Of a DNA stretch of 64,000 bases, positions 51,814 through 61,659 are shown piece by piece. Under the pieces are notes generated by a model. It saw only the letters and a program-made list of their open reading frames with translations, did not search any database and had not been told where the DNA came from. How positions within the stretch are numbered: position 1 is the stretch's first letter; every line of letters starts with the position of its first letter. The position numbers and the translations under genes were made by a program. This stretch comes from Bog-756 sp963699105 (GTDB lineage Bacteria > Actinomycetota > Acidimicrobiia > Acidimicrobiales > RAAP-2), in NCBI GenBank assembly GCA_963699105.1, contig CAVOTI010000005.1, positions 620,001 to 684,000 of the forward strand, written 5' to 3'.

Positions 51814-53071
51814 TCACGAGGCGTTGGCCGTCGTGGTGTTGGGGATGTCCTTCCCGCATGTCGGTTGGGAGGAGATCGGGGTGAACCCGTTCGGCTCCGC
51901 CTTCATGACCCAGGTGCAGTTGGGCGAGTCATGACCGAAGATGGTCGAGTAGTTGATGGTGTCGGGCAACAGGCCGTTGGCGTTGTAGGCCTTCAGTCCC
52001 CGCAGGTCCTTGATGACCGCCGACCGCGTCGGGTTCGTCCCCGCCATCTCCAGGCCCTTGATCATGAGGTCGGCCCCGGCCCACGACTCGTACTGGCCGA
52101 AGTTGGGGAACTGGCTCGAGGTGAAGTGCTCGTACTTCTCCAGGGCGGCCTGCATCTGTTTCGTGCCGGCGTCGGGAAGGTCGAAGGGCCGGAACAGGGC
52201 CAAGAAGTAGTCACCCTGGAGGGTGTTCCACACCGAGGAGTGGATGACGCTCGGCTCGTAGCCGGTGGCGAACACCACGGCCTTGAGCTTCACACCGGCC
52301 TGCTTGAGCGCGGTGGCCAGGGCGTAGTTGGAGTTGTTGTCGAGGGCCGGTATCAGGGCGTTGATGTTGTGCTGCTTGGCCACCAGCGCCGTACTGGTGA
52401 AGTCGACCCCGCCGAAGGGAACGGTGGTGTCGAGGACCCCGACCTTGCCCCCGGCGGCGGTGAAGGCCAACGCCGCGCTCGATGGCCGCTCGGCTGGAGG
52501 AGGGCGAGATGCTGTAGCCGTAGGCGCCGAGGTTGGTCCCGCCGTGCTGCTTGAGGAAGGTGCCGAGCAGGGTGTTGACCGGATACTTCGGATCAACGCT
52601 GCCGAGGTCGGAGGCGAACATGTTGGTGTAGGGCTGCTCGCCCCATTCGGGCCCGTCGTCGTAGGTACCGGTGACCGGGACACCCGCCTCCTGCGGGTAC
52701 TTCGCCGCCAGAAAGAACAGAGGGCTCTGCGACACGATCCCGAAGGCCTTCGAGTCGGCGTCCTGCACGGCGGTGGCGATGGACGAGGGATTCGTCTGGT
52801 CGTCGATGATCAGCGGGACGAGCTTGTGCCCGTTGACCCCGCCCTCGGCATTCTGCAGAGCGATCCGGGCCTTGAACCCGGCCGGCGACGTCCCGTTCTC
52901 GGACGCCCCCTCGCCGGTGAGGTCGGTGATGTAGGCCAGGGTGATCGGAGCCGGCGAGGCCGAGGCGGCGGTGGCCGTGGTCGCTGCCGTCACCGTGGCT
53001 CCCACGACCAGGAGCGGCAGCGCCGCCAACACGGCCATCCCCACCTTGGCCAACCGACGGATTTTGGGCAT
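51814..53071 (-). CDS. Branched-chain-type ABC transporter substrate-binding protein, one frameshift
   Basis: About 418 residues after correction. A Sec signal peptide (MPKIRRLAKVGMAVLAALPLLVVGA, cleaved near TASA) leads into ITLAYITDLTGEG, the usual start of the type-1 periplasmic fold. The C-terminal part has PALDNNSNYALATALKQAG and SWAGADLMIKGLEMAG. The frame breaks near 52480; one extra base explains it. No lipobox Cys is seen, unusual for a Gram-positive binding protein. GGAGGA precedes ATG 53071. Confidence 0.88.
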
Positions 53072-53229
53072 TGTTCCTCCATGGTGTGCGGGTTGCTGCT
53101 TTGATCGGACGCCGGAGACACCGGCAGCCGGGTTCACGGTTCTCACTTCAGGACTTCCCCTCCTCGGACTCGTCGGCCGGCCCCCGGTGCTGTTGGCCGG
53201 AGTCGGACGGAACGAGCGGATCGTCACTC

Positions 53230-53973
53230 TCACTGGCCGGTTGCAACCGCAGTCGTCGCCGTCTCGCCCTCTCCCAGATACCGGTCCAACACTTCTTCTC
53301 CGGCCTCCGAGGCGGGTCCCGACCACCCCACCCGACCCCGACTCAGGATGACGCAGTTGTCCGCCATGGACAGGGCGCGGTGCACGAACTGTTCGCTCAA
53401 CACGATGGTGATCCCCGAACGCCGAGCCTCCTCCAGGCTCTGGAAGACCGACTCGGTGACGAGGGGGGCGAGACCGAGCGACAGCTCGTCGGCGATGACC
53501 AACCGGGGGGACACGGCCAGCGCCCGGGCCAGGGCCAGCATCTGCTGTTCTCCACCGGACAAACTGCCGGCCCGTTGCCCACTGCGCTTGCCGAGCACCG
53601 GGAATTTCTCGATGGCCCGTTCGATGGCGTCGGCCCGCTGGTGGCGCGGCTCCTGCCCCACCGCCATCCGCAGGTTCTCGGTCACCGAAAGGCCCGGAAA
53701 GATGCCCCGACCTTCGGGGACGTACGTGAGACCCAACCGGCGGACGCGGTGGGCGGACGCCCCGGTGATGTCCTGGCCGTCGAACCAGATACGACCCGTG
53801 GTGGGCGGCACCAGACCGGAGACGGCACGGGCCAAGGTGCTCTTGCCGGCTCCGTTGGGACCGAGGACGGCCAGCACCGTCCCCGGGGCCACGTCGATGG
53901 AAACCCCGAACAACGCCTGTGACGGGCCGTAGTGGACGTCGATGTCGCTCACCCGCAGGAGGGGCTCGGTCAT
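53230..53973 (-). CDS. ABC transporter ATP-binding protein (LivF-like)
   Basis: A 247-residue ATPase: Walker A GPNGAGKST, signature LSGGEQQMLALARAL, Walker B RLVIADELSLGLAP and the switch His region VLSEQF (His replaced by Gln/Phe as in many LivF proteins). ATG 53973 overlaps the LivG stop (ATGA). It pairs with LivG to power the fused permease. A 158-base gap follows before the binding protein gene, long enough for an internal promoter. Confidence 0.93.
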   Translation of the reverse strand: MTEPLLRVSDIDVHYGPSQALFGVSIDVAPGTVLAVLGPNGAGKSTLARAVSGLVPPTTGRIWFDGQDITGASAHRVRRLGLTYVPEGRGIFPGLSVTENLRMAVGQEPRHQRADAIERAIEKFPVLGKRSGQRAGSLSGGEQQMLALARALAVSPRLVIADELSLGLAPLVTESVFQSLEEARRSGITIVLSEQFVHRALSMADNCVILSRGRVGWSGPASEAGEEVLDRYLGEGETATTAVATGQ

Positions 53974-54878
53974 GGTGGATCAACCCAGTCGGGCAGGACC
54001 TCGTCGAGCAGGGCGTCGATGAGAGGCGGTGCTTCGGCTGGCGACCGCTGAGGCTGTTCACCGTCTCCCAGATAGGCGGCCCGGACGGCCGGATCGTTGC
54101 GGATCTCCTCCGGGCCCCCCACCGCCAACATCTCTCCGAAGTCGAGGACCACCACCGAGTCCGACAGGGCCAGCACGGCCGCCACGTCGTGCTCGACGAT
54201 GACCAGTGAGAGATGGCGATCGTTGTGGGCCACGATGCGTCTGAACACCGAAAGCAGGTTCTCCGAGCCGTTGATGTCGAGGCCGGACAGAGGTTCGTCC
54301 AGAAGCAGGACGTGGGGATCGCTGGCCAGGGCCCGGCCGACCTCGACCAGACGGATGACCCCCAGGGGGAGGGCGGCCACCGGTGCGTCAGCCACCCGGG
54401 TGAGCCGCAGGAGCTCGAGCAGTCCGTCGATCCGCTCGGTCTCGGCCTTCGAAGGAGGGAACAGCGAGCGGGGATCGACCATGTCCCGCCACAGCCGCCT
54501 GGGGGAGACCCGGGCCCGGTGGGCCAACACCAGGTGCTCGCGGACGGTCAGTCCCATGAAGAGCTCGGGTTGCTGGAACGTCCGAGCCAGCCCTCGTGAC
54601 GCCCGTGATCGGATGGAGGCGTGGGTCACGTCCTCGCCCCGCAGCCACACCGTCCCGCCATTGGGTCGCAGGAGTCCGGACAGCACGCCGAGCAGGGTCG
54701 ACTTGCCGGCCCCGTTCGGTCCCACCAGGCCCACGATGCTTCGGGGTGCGACCTCGAGGGAGACGTTGGAGAGCGCCGTCAACCCTCCGAAGCGCATGGT
54801 GATCTCCCTGGCGGCCAGCGACAGTGAGCCGGCACCGGTGGCCCCGGGGAGTGCGGTCGGCTCGGTCACCGACGACAT
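53970..54878 (-). CDS. ABC transporter ATP-binding protein (LivG-like)
   Basis: 302 residues. Walker A GPNGAGKST and Walker B HVLLLDEPLSGLD are intact, with a switch His in VIVEHDV. The signature is degenerate, LPLGVIRLVEVGRAL instead of LSYGQQR. A C-terminal tail of about 30 residues (SPAEAPPLIDALLDEVL) extends past the core. ATG 54878 overlaps the permease stop (TGATG). Pairing with the intact LivF signature would give one standard and one degenerate ATP site. Confidence 0.92.
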   Translation of the reverse strand: MSSVTEPTALPGATGAGSLSLAAREITMRFGGLTALSNVSLEVAPRSIVGLVGPNGAGKSTLLGVLSGLLRPNGGTVWLRGEDVTHASIRSRASRGLARTFQQPELFMGLTVREHLVLAHRARVSPRRLWRDMVDPRSLFPPSKAETERIDGLLELLRLTRVADAPVAALPLGVIRLVEVGRALASDPHVLLLDEPLSGLDINGSENLLSVFRRIVAHNDRHLSLVIVEHDVAAVLALSDSVVVLDFGEMLAVGGPEEIRNDPAVRAAYLGDGEQPQRSPAEAPPLIDALLDEVLPDWVDPP

Positions 54879-56901
54879 CAGGAGACCTGCTCCACCATCA
54901 GAGGCGCAGCCTCGACCGGCTGGGGCACACCGGAACCGGCGGTCACGCTCTCGACGACCTGTCGTCCGCCCAGGGTGCCGGGGACGGCGCGCACCATCAG
55001 CCGACGCACTCGGCGACCCTGCTCGGCCAGCACCCCGTCGGGGTACCGGGCCACGGCAATGGCCCCCAGTCCGAAGAACACCGGCACCAGGTTGGCCGTC
55101 CAACTCGGCGCGTAGGCCTGGAGGATGGCGGGTGGCATGACCAGGGCCAGCCCGGCGATGAGAGCCGCGGCGTTGGACCGGATGCCGATGGTCACCAGCA
55201 CGGCCAGCCACACGATCCCGGCAAAGGTGGCGAACTCACTGGGTTGGAACGTCGTCTGGGCCAGGGCCAGCAGTCCTCCCCCGATGCCGGCGATGAGGGC
55301 GGCCAGTCCCCCGGCCAGCACCTTCATCTGCACCACGCTGACCCCGGAGGTTTTGGCCCCGGCGTCACTCCAGCGGGCTGCGTTCAAGGCCAGCCCGGTC
55401 GTCGACCTCCGGAGGTTGACGATGAACAGCGCCACCACGACGAAGGCCACCAGGCACAGGTAGGAGAAAGCGATGTCGGACGTGGCGAAGCCGGGCCGGT
55501 TGAGGTTCAGCCCGAGACCCTGGTTCACGAAGCTCGGCAGGGTGAACACGAGGTTCTCGACCAGGAGCCCGAAGGTGAGGGTGACCAAGGCGACGTACAG
55601 GTCGCCGAGACGGATGCTCAACAAGCCGACCACGGCCCCCACCGCTCCGGCCACCAGTCCCCCGACGACCACACCGGCCAGGACCGGCCACCCGTAGTGG
55701 TTGGCCAGCTGGGCGGTGGTGAGGGCCCCGACCCCGGCGAAGGTGATCTGGCACAGCCAGAGCATCCCGCCCTCCCCGGTGACGATGGTCCACGACAGGA
55801 AGATCACGCCGTAGGCGAAGGCCTGCGCCACCAATCCCACCCAGTAACCGCCGAGGATCATGGGCAGGGCCCCGGCGACCACGATGAGCCCCACCGGGCC
55901 GGCATAGCGGCCGAAGAAGTTGAGCGACGCCGTCTCGACGACGTTGGTGGTCGATCCGGCCAGCCGGCTCTCACCCTGGGGCGTGATGGCCCGATCGAGG
56001 GCGCCTCCCCACCCGTCGTTCTCCCCGATACTCCCCCGCCGGATCAGGCTGTAGACGAGCACCACGGCGATGACGATGAAGGGAACGGCATCGATGATCT
56101 CGCTGGTCCAGGCGCTGGCCGGGGGGAGGTAACGCTGGATGAGCGATGTGGCGATACCCATCAGGAGGGCCACCCCCACGGCCACCGGGAGATTGCGGAG
56201 CTTGGCGGCGATCACCGCCGCGAAGGTGGCGGCGATGAGCAGGGTGAAGTTGGCGGCGTCGAGTCCGATGATCGGGGCGGCCAGCACGCCGGCCAGGCCG
56301 GCGAGGAAGTGCTGACGGCCCACACGCCGATCGACACCGCCCCCGGATTCGTCCCCGACAGGTCGGTCATGGCCGGTGAGTCGACCATGGCCCTCACCTT
56401 GAGGCCCACGTCGGTGAACCGCAGGACCACCGCCCCGACGACCACGGTGACGATGACGCAGCCGTAGACGATGATCTGGTCGAGGGTCACCGGGACCCCG
56501 AGGAAGTGGAAGACCCGGACGGGCTGGGGGGCCAGGCCCGGTGCCTGCTGAATGGCGGCGTCGCCGAAGATCAGGGTGGCCAGCGAGGGGATGGCCACCG
56601 ACAGCCCGATGGTGGCCACCACCTTGATGAGGGGTGACGACAGCCGGAGGTGGCGGAAGAGGACGGCGTAGAGCACGACCCCGAGGGCGGGGGAGGCGAT
56701 CCCGATGGCCACGACGGCCGCCGGCACGATGCTCCAACCCTCCTGGGTATTGAGGAAGTAGTAGAAGCGGGCGATGAAGAAGGCCAGCGACCCGAAGGCG
56801 AAGTTGAGGATGCCCGAAGACGTGTACGTGATCACCAGGCCGGCGGACGCGATGGCGTAGATGCCACCCAGCACGAGTCCGGCGATCACGAACTGAAGCA
56901 C
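54878..56901 (-). CDS. Fused LivH-LivM ABC permease, one frameshift
   Basis: About 675 residues. The N-terminal half (FVIAGLVLGGIYAIASAGLV, FAFGSLAFFIARFYYFL) is LivH, the C-terminal half (SWTIVTGEGGMLWLCQITFAGVGA, SIRLGDLYVALVTLTFGLLVE) is LivM; each has many hydrophobic helices. Joining both in one chain occurs in some actinobacteria. The frame breaks near 56310 by one missing base, inside the LivH domain. The start is GTG 56901 behind AAGGGGG. It is the first gene of livHM-livG-livF-binding protein-amidohydrolase. Confidence 0.88.
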
Positions 56902-57021
56902 TGCTGTCCCCCTTTCTTGCCGCTCGGGGCTCCACCGGGTGTGGCGGAACTCCAGCTCATGCCGAGAGCACTACGACCCGGTCCGCGGGAGCATCCAAAC
57001 CTCCCCTCTGCTCTCGCGCAA

Positions 57022-57108
57022 CACCGTATATCAAAAGAGGAGATGTCGCTTGCTCAGCCCGAAACGTCCTTCTGTTCTATCGACACACCGTATATCACCA
57101 GAGGAGAT
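57022..57108. repeat. Two 24-bp direct repeats upstream of the ABC transporter operon
   Basis: ACACCGTATATC followed by AGAGGAGAT occurs at 57022-57045 and again at 57085-57108, 63 bases apart, with two mismatches in 24. Flanking bases (TCTGCTCTCGCGC / TCTGTTCTATCGA) are also similar, so about 40 bases were duplicated. They lie 121-207 bases upstream of the permease start in a 290-base gap with no gene. On the minus strand both read TGATATAC, like the GntR palindrome half-site. Confidence 0.7.
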
Positions 57109-57191
57109 CTTCGTGTCGGCGAGAGGGACACCGACGGGGTTCAGGCCCAGGTGGTCAGACCGGACCGGGCACCTGCCGGTCCGGCCGGCCT

Positions 57192-57962
57192 TCAGGTCTT
57201 GGGCGCCAGCAGCCGTTCCAGGCTGGCCCGGGTCCGGTCATCCTGCCAGTGCTCGAGCACCTGTCGATCGAGGGCCCGGCTCCCCTGTTCCCCGAGGGTG
57301 GTGAGCAGTGGTCGGCGGGCCGATGCCTTGGCCAAGGCATAGGCCCGGGCATCGAGCGAGGCGAGGTCCTCGGCAGCGGCCACGGCCGCCGCCTGGAGCT
57401 CGGATGCCGGCAGGCTCCGATGGGCCAGGCCGTACCGGCAGGCGGCCTCGGCATCGAGCAGCTCGGCCTCGAACATGAGCCGCTCGGCGTTCGGACCACA
57501 GACATGGCGCAACAGTGCGATGGCCACCATGGGAAAGGCCACGCCCACCCGGAGCTCGGTCACACCGATCCGGGCCTGGTCGGCGATCAATCTCCTGTCG
57601 AAGGCACAGGCCAACAGGCAGCCGCCGGCGATGGCCGACCCGTTGACGGCCACCACGGTCGGCAGGGGGCAGGTGAAGATGCGAAGGAACGCCTCCTCCA
57701 GGGCGCCCAGCAGGTCTTCGGTGTAGCGCAGGTCGTTGGCCAGGACCTCGTTCACGTTGAGCCCGGCCGAGAACACGGAGCCCTCACCGGTCATGACCAC
57801 GGCGTCGATCTCGGGCTCGTGCTCGCACTGGTCGATGACCGTCGTGATCTCCCTGAGGGCCTCGAGGTCGAGGGCGTTCACCTTGTTGCTGGCCAAGGCG
57901 ACCACCGCCGTGCGGTTGATGCGCGACAGCTTGATTCGCCGGAGCGGCGGCGGATTCGTCAC
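57192..57962 (-). CDS. Enoyl-CoA hydratase/isomerase family protein
   Basis: A crotonase of 256 residues from GTG 57962 (a longer frame runs to 58037). GSVFSAGLNVNEVL and VNGSAIAGGCLLACAFDRRL are the oxyanion segments and VTELRVGVAFP keeps the first catalytic Glu. AGGACAG precedes the GTG weakly. It stands between the transporter control region and the aldehyde dehydrogenase on the same strand, perhaps cotranscribed with the latter. Confidence 0.87.
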   Translation of the reverse strand: MTNPPPLRRIKLSRINRTAVVALASNKVNALDLEALREITTVIDQCEHEPEIDAVVMTGEGSVFSAGLNVNEVLANDLRYTEDLLGALEEAFLRIFTCPLPTVVAVNGSAIAGGCLLACAFDRRLIADQARIGVTELRVGVAFPMVAIALLRHVCGPNAERLMFEAELLDAEAACRYGLAHRSLPASELQAAAVAAAEDLASLDARAYALAKASARRPLLTTLGEQGSRALDRQVLEHWQDDRTRASLERLLAPKT

Positions 57963-58086
57963 GTCTCTGTCCTGTCGGGTAACAAGCGTCCCACCTCTCG
58001 GGACGGCGACCGATCTGGTGCGCCGACGATCGGCCATCGTAGGAGGTGCAGTCCCCTCCGTCTCGACGGGAGGGGTGCCGGCCCGC

Positions 58087-59571
58087 TCAGCGGTACTGGC
58101 GGGGAACGCCTTCCAGGATCACGGTCTTGGTCTCGAGGAAGGGCAGGAGCCCTTCGGTTCCGCCTTCCCGCCCGATGCCCGACTGCTTGAAGCCCCCGAA
58201 GGCAATGCCGAAATCGGTGCGGAAGGCGTTGTGGCCGACGGTGCCGGATCGCAGCCGGCCGGCGATGTGGCGGGCCCGATCCACGTCGGGAGTGAACACC
58301 GAAGCGTTGAGGCCGTAGACGGTGTCGTTGGCTATGGCCACCACGTCCTCCTCGTCGTCGGCCGGAATCACGCTGAGCACCGGACCGAAGATCTCCTCTC
58401 GGGCGATGACCGACGAGTTGTCGACATTGGCGAACACCGTCGGCTGCACGTAATAGCCGCGGTCGAGATTCTCGGGCCGTCCGCCCCCGGTGGCCAGAAC
58501 GGCTCCCTGTTGCACACCCTGGGTGATGTAGCCCTCGACCCGGTCGCGCTGGCGACTGGAGACGAGCGGGCCCATCTGGGTGGCCGGGTCGAAGGGATCG
58601 CCCACCCGGACTTCGGAGAAGGCCCCGGCCAGTGCCTCCACCAGCTCGTCGTGACGCCGACGGGTGACGACGATGCGGGTCAGCGAGGAACAGACCTGTC
58701 CGGACAGTGAGCACTCGGCCTTGGCCAAGGTGACGGCGGCCTGGTGGAGGTCCATGTCGTCGAGGATCAATGCCGCCGACTTCCCGCCCAGCTCCAGCGT
58801 GCAACGGGCGATCCGCTCGCCGCAGATCGAGGCGATGCGCCGACCGGCCGCCGTCGACCCGGTGAAGGTGATCTTGTCCACCCGGGGGTCGCCGACCAGT
58901 AGTTCGGACACCTGGCGGTCGGCGGTGACCACGTTCAACACGCCTGCCGGCAGGCCGATGGCCTCGGCGATCTCGGCCACCACATACGCGTCCCCCGGGG
59001 CTTCCGGTGAGCACTTGAGTACCACGGTGCAGCCGGCCAGCAGGGCGGGGGCCAGCTTGTAGGTGATCAGCCCTATCGGAGCATTCCAGGGAATAATGGC
59101 GCCCACCACGCCAACCGGCTCCCGCACCAGCACGCCGAACTCCCCCATCTGCGGCTGGGCCCGCTCTTCGAATGGGAAGGTGGAGGCCAGACCGGCATAG
59201 TAGTCGAAGCTGCCGGCGATGCCGGCGGCCCCACGCCGGGCCATGGTGTAGAGGGCACCCGACTCCCGGGGCCAGATCTGTCCGATGTCCTCGGCCCGTT
59301 CCCGGAGGCCGGATGCGAAGCCGGTGAGGAACTCGGCCCGGTCGGCGTGGGTCATGGTGGGCCAGGGCCCGACGTCGAAGGCCTGTCGGGCGGCGGTCAC
59401 CGCCCGGTCGATGTCAGCCGGCTGGGCTTCGGGCACCCGGAAGTACACCTGTTCGGTGCTCGAGTCGATCACGTCGAAGGTGGCGTCGGAGGACGGGACG
59501 ACCCACTGGCCGTCGATGAAGAAGCGGTCGGTGTGTCGCAGGGGAACCACTGTCTCGCTGGTCAAGGTCAC
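58087..59571 (-). CDS. Aldehyde dehydrogenase (NAD-dependent)
   Basis: A 494-residue ALDH-superfamily enzyme: PWNAP near 161-165 binds coenzyme, FTGSTAAGRR at 236-245, the general base Glu260 in TLELGGKSA and the nucleophile Cys294 in SGQVCSS, and EEIFGPVLSVIP near the end. All catalytic residues are present. GTG 59571 has GAGGAGA upstream. It oxidises an aldehyde to the acid, which fits a catabolic setting; the aldehyde is unknown. Confidence 0.94.
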   Translation of the reverse strand: MTLTSETVVPLRHTDRFFIDGQWVVPSSDATFDVIDSSTEQVYFRVPEAQPADIDRAVTAARQAFDVGPWPTMTHADRAEFLTGFASGLRERAEDIGQIWPRESGALYTMARRGAAGIAGSFDYYAGLASTFPFEERAQPQMGEFGVLVREPVGVVGAIIPWNAPIGLITYKLAPALLAGCTVVLKCSPEAPGDAYVVAEIAEAIGLPAGVLNVVTADRQVSELLVGDPRVDKITFTGSTAAGRRIASICGERIARCTLELGGKSAALILDDMDLHQAAVTLAKAECSLSGQVCSSLTRIVVTRRRHDELVEALAGAFSEVRVGDPFDPATQMGPLVSSRQRDRVEGYITQGVQQGAVLATGGGRPENLDRGYYVQPTVFANVDNSSVIAREEIFGPVLSVIPADDEEDVVAIANDTVYGLNASVFTPDVDRARHIAGRLRSGTVGHNAFRTDFGIAFGGFKQSGIGREGGTEGLLPFLETKTVILEGVPRQYR

Positions 59572-59711
59572 GTGGTTGGTCTCCTCTTCGGTGGCCGGCT
59601 CGGCTCGGCCGGTTGTCGGCTGCCGACGCCGACCAGCGTACTCATCCCATCCACCCGTCGGGCGTGGTCAACTCGACCACCGGCCTCTTGTCACCGGGCG
59701 ACCACCCGCTT

Positions 59712-60155
59712 TCAGGGCTTGGGCGGTAGGCCGTCCCGGTAGGCCACCGGCAGCAGCTCGATCAGCTGGCCGTCGGGATCGCGGATGAACAGAGCGGCGC
59801 CGACGTCGCTCTCCTCGATGATCTGGCCTCCCCACTCGACAGCCCGCTGGGCGGTGTGGCGAACATGATCGACCGAGATCGACAGGTGGGTGAGGCCGGG
59901 CTCGTTCATGGTGCGGACCCGGAACGGAGCGACGGCCCCGGGGGCGGCATAGTGCATCAGCTCGAGAACGAACCCGTCGAGGGTCAGGTACGAGGCGGTG
60001 ACCCCGAGCGGCGGCGTCAGACCGCTGAGCTTGGCCGTCGGTGCGTCGGGCGGGTTGATCTCATACCAGAACCGGAAGCCGAACACCTCCTGGTAGAACT
60101 GCTTGGACCGCTCGAGATCGGTGACGACGTGCCCTGTGTGGTTGTAGATGCCCAT
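59712..60155 (-). CDS. VOC-family dioxygenase/glyoxalase-like protein
   Basis: A 147-residue vicinal-oxygen-chelate protein: GHVVTDLERSKQFYQEVFGF, LTHLSISVDHV and FIRDPDGQLIELL provide the paired beta-alpha-beta modules and likely metal ligands (His, His, Glu). ATG 60155 is behind GGAG. It could be an extradiol-type dioxygenase, an isomerase or an epimerase; nothing local decides. Confidence 0.85.
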   Translation of the reverse strand: MGIYNHTGHVVTDLERSKQFYQEVFGFRFWYEINPPDAPTAKLSGLTPPLGVTASYLTLDGFVLELMHYAAPGAVAPFRVRTMNEPGLTHLSISVDHVRHTAQRAVEWGGQIIEESDVGAALFIRDPDGQLIELLPVAYRDGLPPKP

Positions 60156-60292
60156 GCGCTGTCTCCGGTCCCGCCCGCCCAGTGATCCGTGCCGGCCCGG
60201 CACATTGTAACGACATCGATCGTCACGCCATCGGAGGACCGACCACCCCGACCCGGGAGCTGGTTCCCCTGGCAGGGTCCCACCACTATGGG

Positions 60293-60787
60293 CTAAGCCG
60301 GCCCACGCAGGGGGGAGCCGAATCGAATGACGTTCCCGTCGGGGTCGGCCACCGAGCCCTCCCGCTTGCCGTAGTCCTCATCGCTCGGCCCGTCTACTTC
60401 GAGCCCCGCCGTTCTCCATTCCTCGGCCACCCGATCGGCGTCTTGACAGTGGAGGTAGAGAGCACCCGTACCGGGAGGTCCCTCCCCTGCTCGAGCAAGG
60501 TGGATGGTGAGGTCCCGATCTCGGCGAGCAAAGGCGTAGGAATCATCGAGGATCGACACGTCGAAGCCGGCCCGCTCGAACCAGGCGGTCGATCGGGCCA
60601 CATCAGCGACCTTGAAGATCGGTTCGAACCCGGTGACCGACCATCTGCCCGTCATGAGCTGCAGTTGGCCGTCCCGCTGGGCGTTCAGCCCGGCCAGGCA
60701 GTGGTGGCAGATCGGCAGATCGGGGTGCGACCGCAGCCTCACCCACCGATCAACTGACATCGAGCAGCACGTGCACTCCACAGCCAC
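60293..60787 (-). CDS. VOC protein with an N-terminal zinc-ribbon-like segment
   Basis: 164 residues. The first 35 carry two Cys pairs (CTCC and CHHC) that could bind zinc; the rest is a glyoxalase/bleomycin-resistance-like module (FEPIFKVADVARSTAWFERAGF, SVADPDGNVIRFGSPL). The GTG 60787 start includes the ribbon; an internal ATG near residue 45 (MTGRWSVTGF) would give the VOC module alone. The joint ribbon-VOC design is uncommon. Confidence 0.75.
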   Translation of the reverse strand: MAVECTCCSMSVDRWVRLRSHPDLPICHHCLAGLNAQRDGQLQLMTGRWSVTGFEPIFKVADVARSTAWFERAGFDVSILDDSYAFARRDRDLTIHLARAGEGPPGTGALYLHCQDADRVAEEWRTAGLEVDGPSDEDYGKREGSVADPDGNVIRFGSPLRGPA

Positions 60788-60918
60788 GTCCGGTAATGGT
60801 AGATGACCACCCGTCCTGGTCGACCGGCTCCGGGTGGACGAGGAGGCAGACGTGGCCGCGGCGCGGCCGGGCGTTACTGGCTGGCGCTCGTTGGAGGCTC
60901 CGGTGCCAGACTTTCGGC

Positions 60919-61659
60919 ATGTCGGCGATCTACGACCGCATCGGACAGGGGTACTCGAACCATCGCTCCACCGACCCGGACGTGGCCGCAGCCATCAGGA
61001 CCGCCCTGGGACCGGCAGTCTCCATAGTCAACGTGGGGGCGGGCACCGGCTCTTATGAAGCCTGCGCCCCAACGTGCATCGCCGTCGAGCCATCGACCAC
61101 GATGATCGCCCAGAGGCCAAGCGGGAGTGCACCGGTCATTCAGGGTGCGGCGGAGCGCCTGCCACTGAGATCGGACTCGTTTGACGCCGCCATGGCCCTG
61201 CTCACGGTTCATCATTGGACCGATGTCGATGCCGGCTTGGACGAACTGCGGCGAGTGGCCCGTCGTGTTGTCGTGTTCACCTTCGACGCTTCCGTTCATG
61301 ACGCATTTTGGTTGTTCACCGACTACCTGCCCGAGGCCGTGGCCAGAACATCGCAGCGACCTCCTACCCCTGAGGACATCGGGGAGCGACTCGGTGGTGC
61401 TCGGGTGAGCGTGGTGCCGGTGCTGCCCAATTGCCGGGACGGATTCGCGTCGGCCTACTGGAGACGGCCGCACGCCTACTTGGATCCCGAGATTCGGAGG
61501 TGCTGTTCGGGTGTCGCCGAGCTACCCGAATCTCTCGTGGAGGAGCGGATGGGGCGACTGAGCGCCGATTTGGACAGCGGCCGCTGGAGCGCCAATCATG
61601 GGCGGCTGCTGAACGCCGAATCTTTCGACGGCGGTCTCCGCCTGGTGGTGACCCACTGA
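60919..61659 (+). CDS. Class I SAM-dependent methyltransferase
   Basis: 246 residues from ATG 60919. YDRIGQGYSNHRSTDPDVA at the start, the SAM-binding VNVGAGTGSYE, GAAERLPLRSDSFDAAMALLTVHHW and LDELRRVARR are the motifs of small-molecule methyltransferases of the UbiE/COQ5-like group. There is no good Shine-Dalgarno. The base composition is slightly less GC-rich than the catabolic region. Substrate unknown. It is convergent with the GNAT gene, whose frame overlaps its last 64 bases. Confidence 0.85.
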   Translation: MSAIYDRIGQGYSNHRSTDPDVAAAIRTALGPAVSIVNVGAGTGSYEACAPTCIAVEPSTTMIAQRPSGSAPVIQGAAERLPLRSDSFDAAMALLTVHHWTDVDAGLDELRRVARRVVVFTFDASVHDAFWLFTDYLPEAVARTSQRPPTPEDIGERLGGARVSVVPVLPNCRDGFASAYWRRPHAYLDPEIRRCCSGVAELPESLVEERMGRLSADLDSGRWSANHGRLLNAESFDGGLRLVVTH

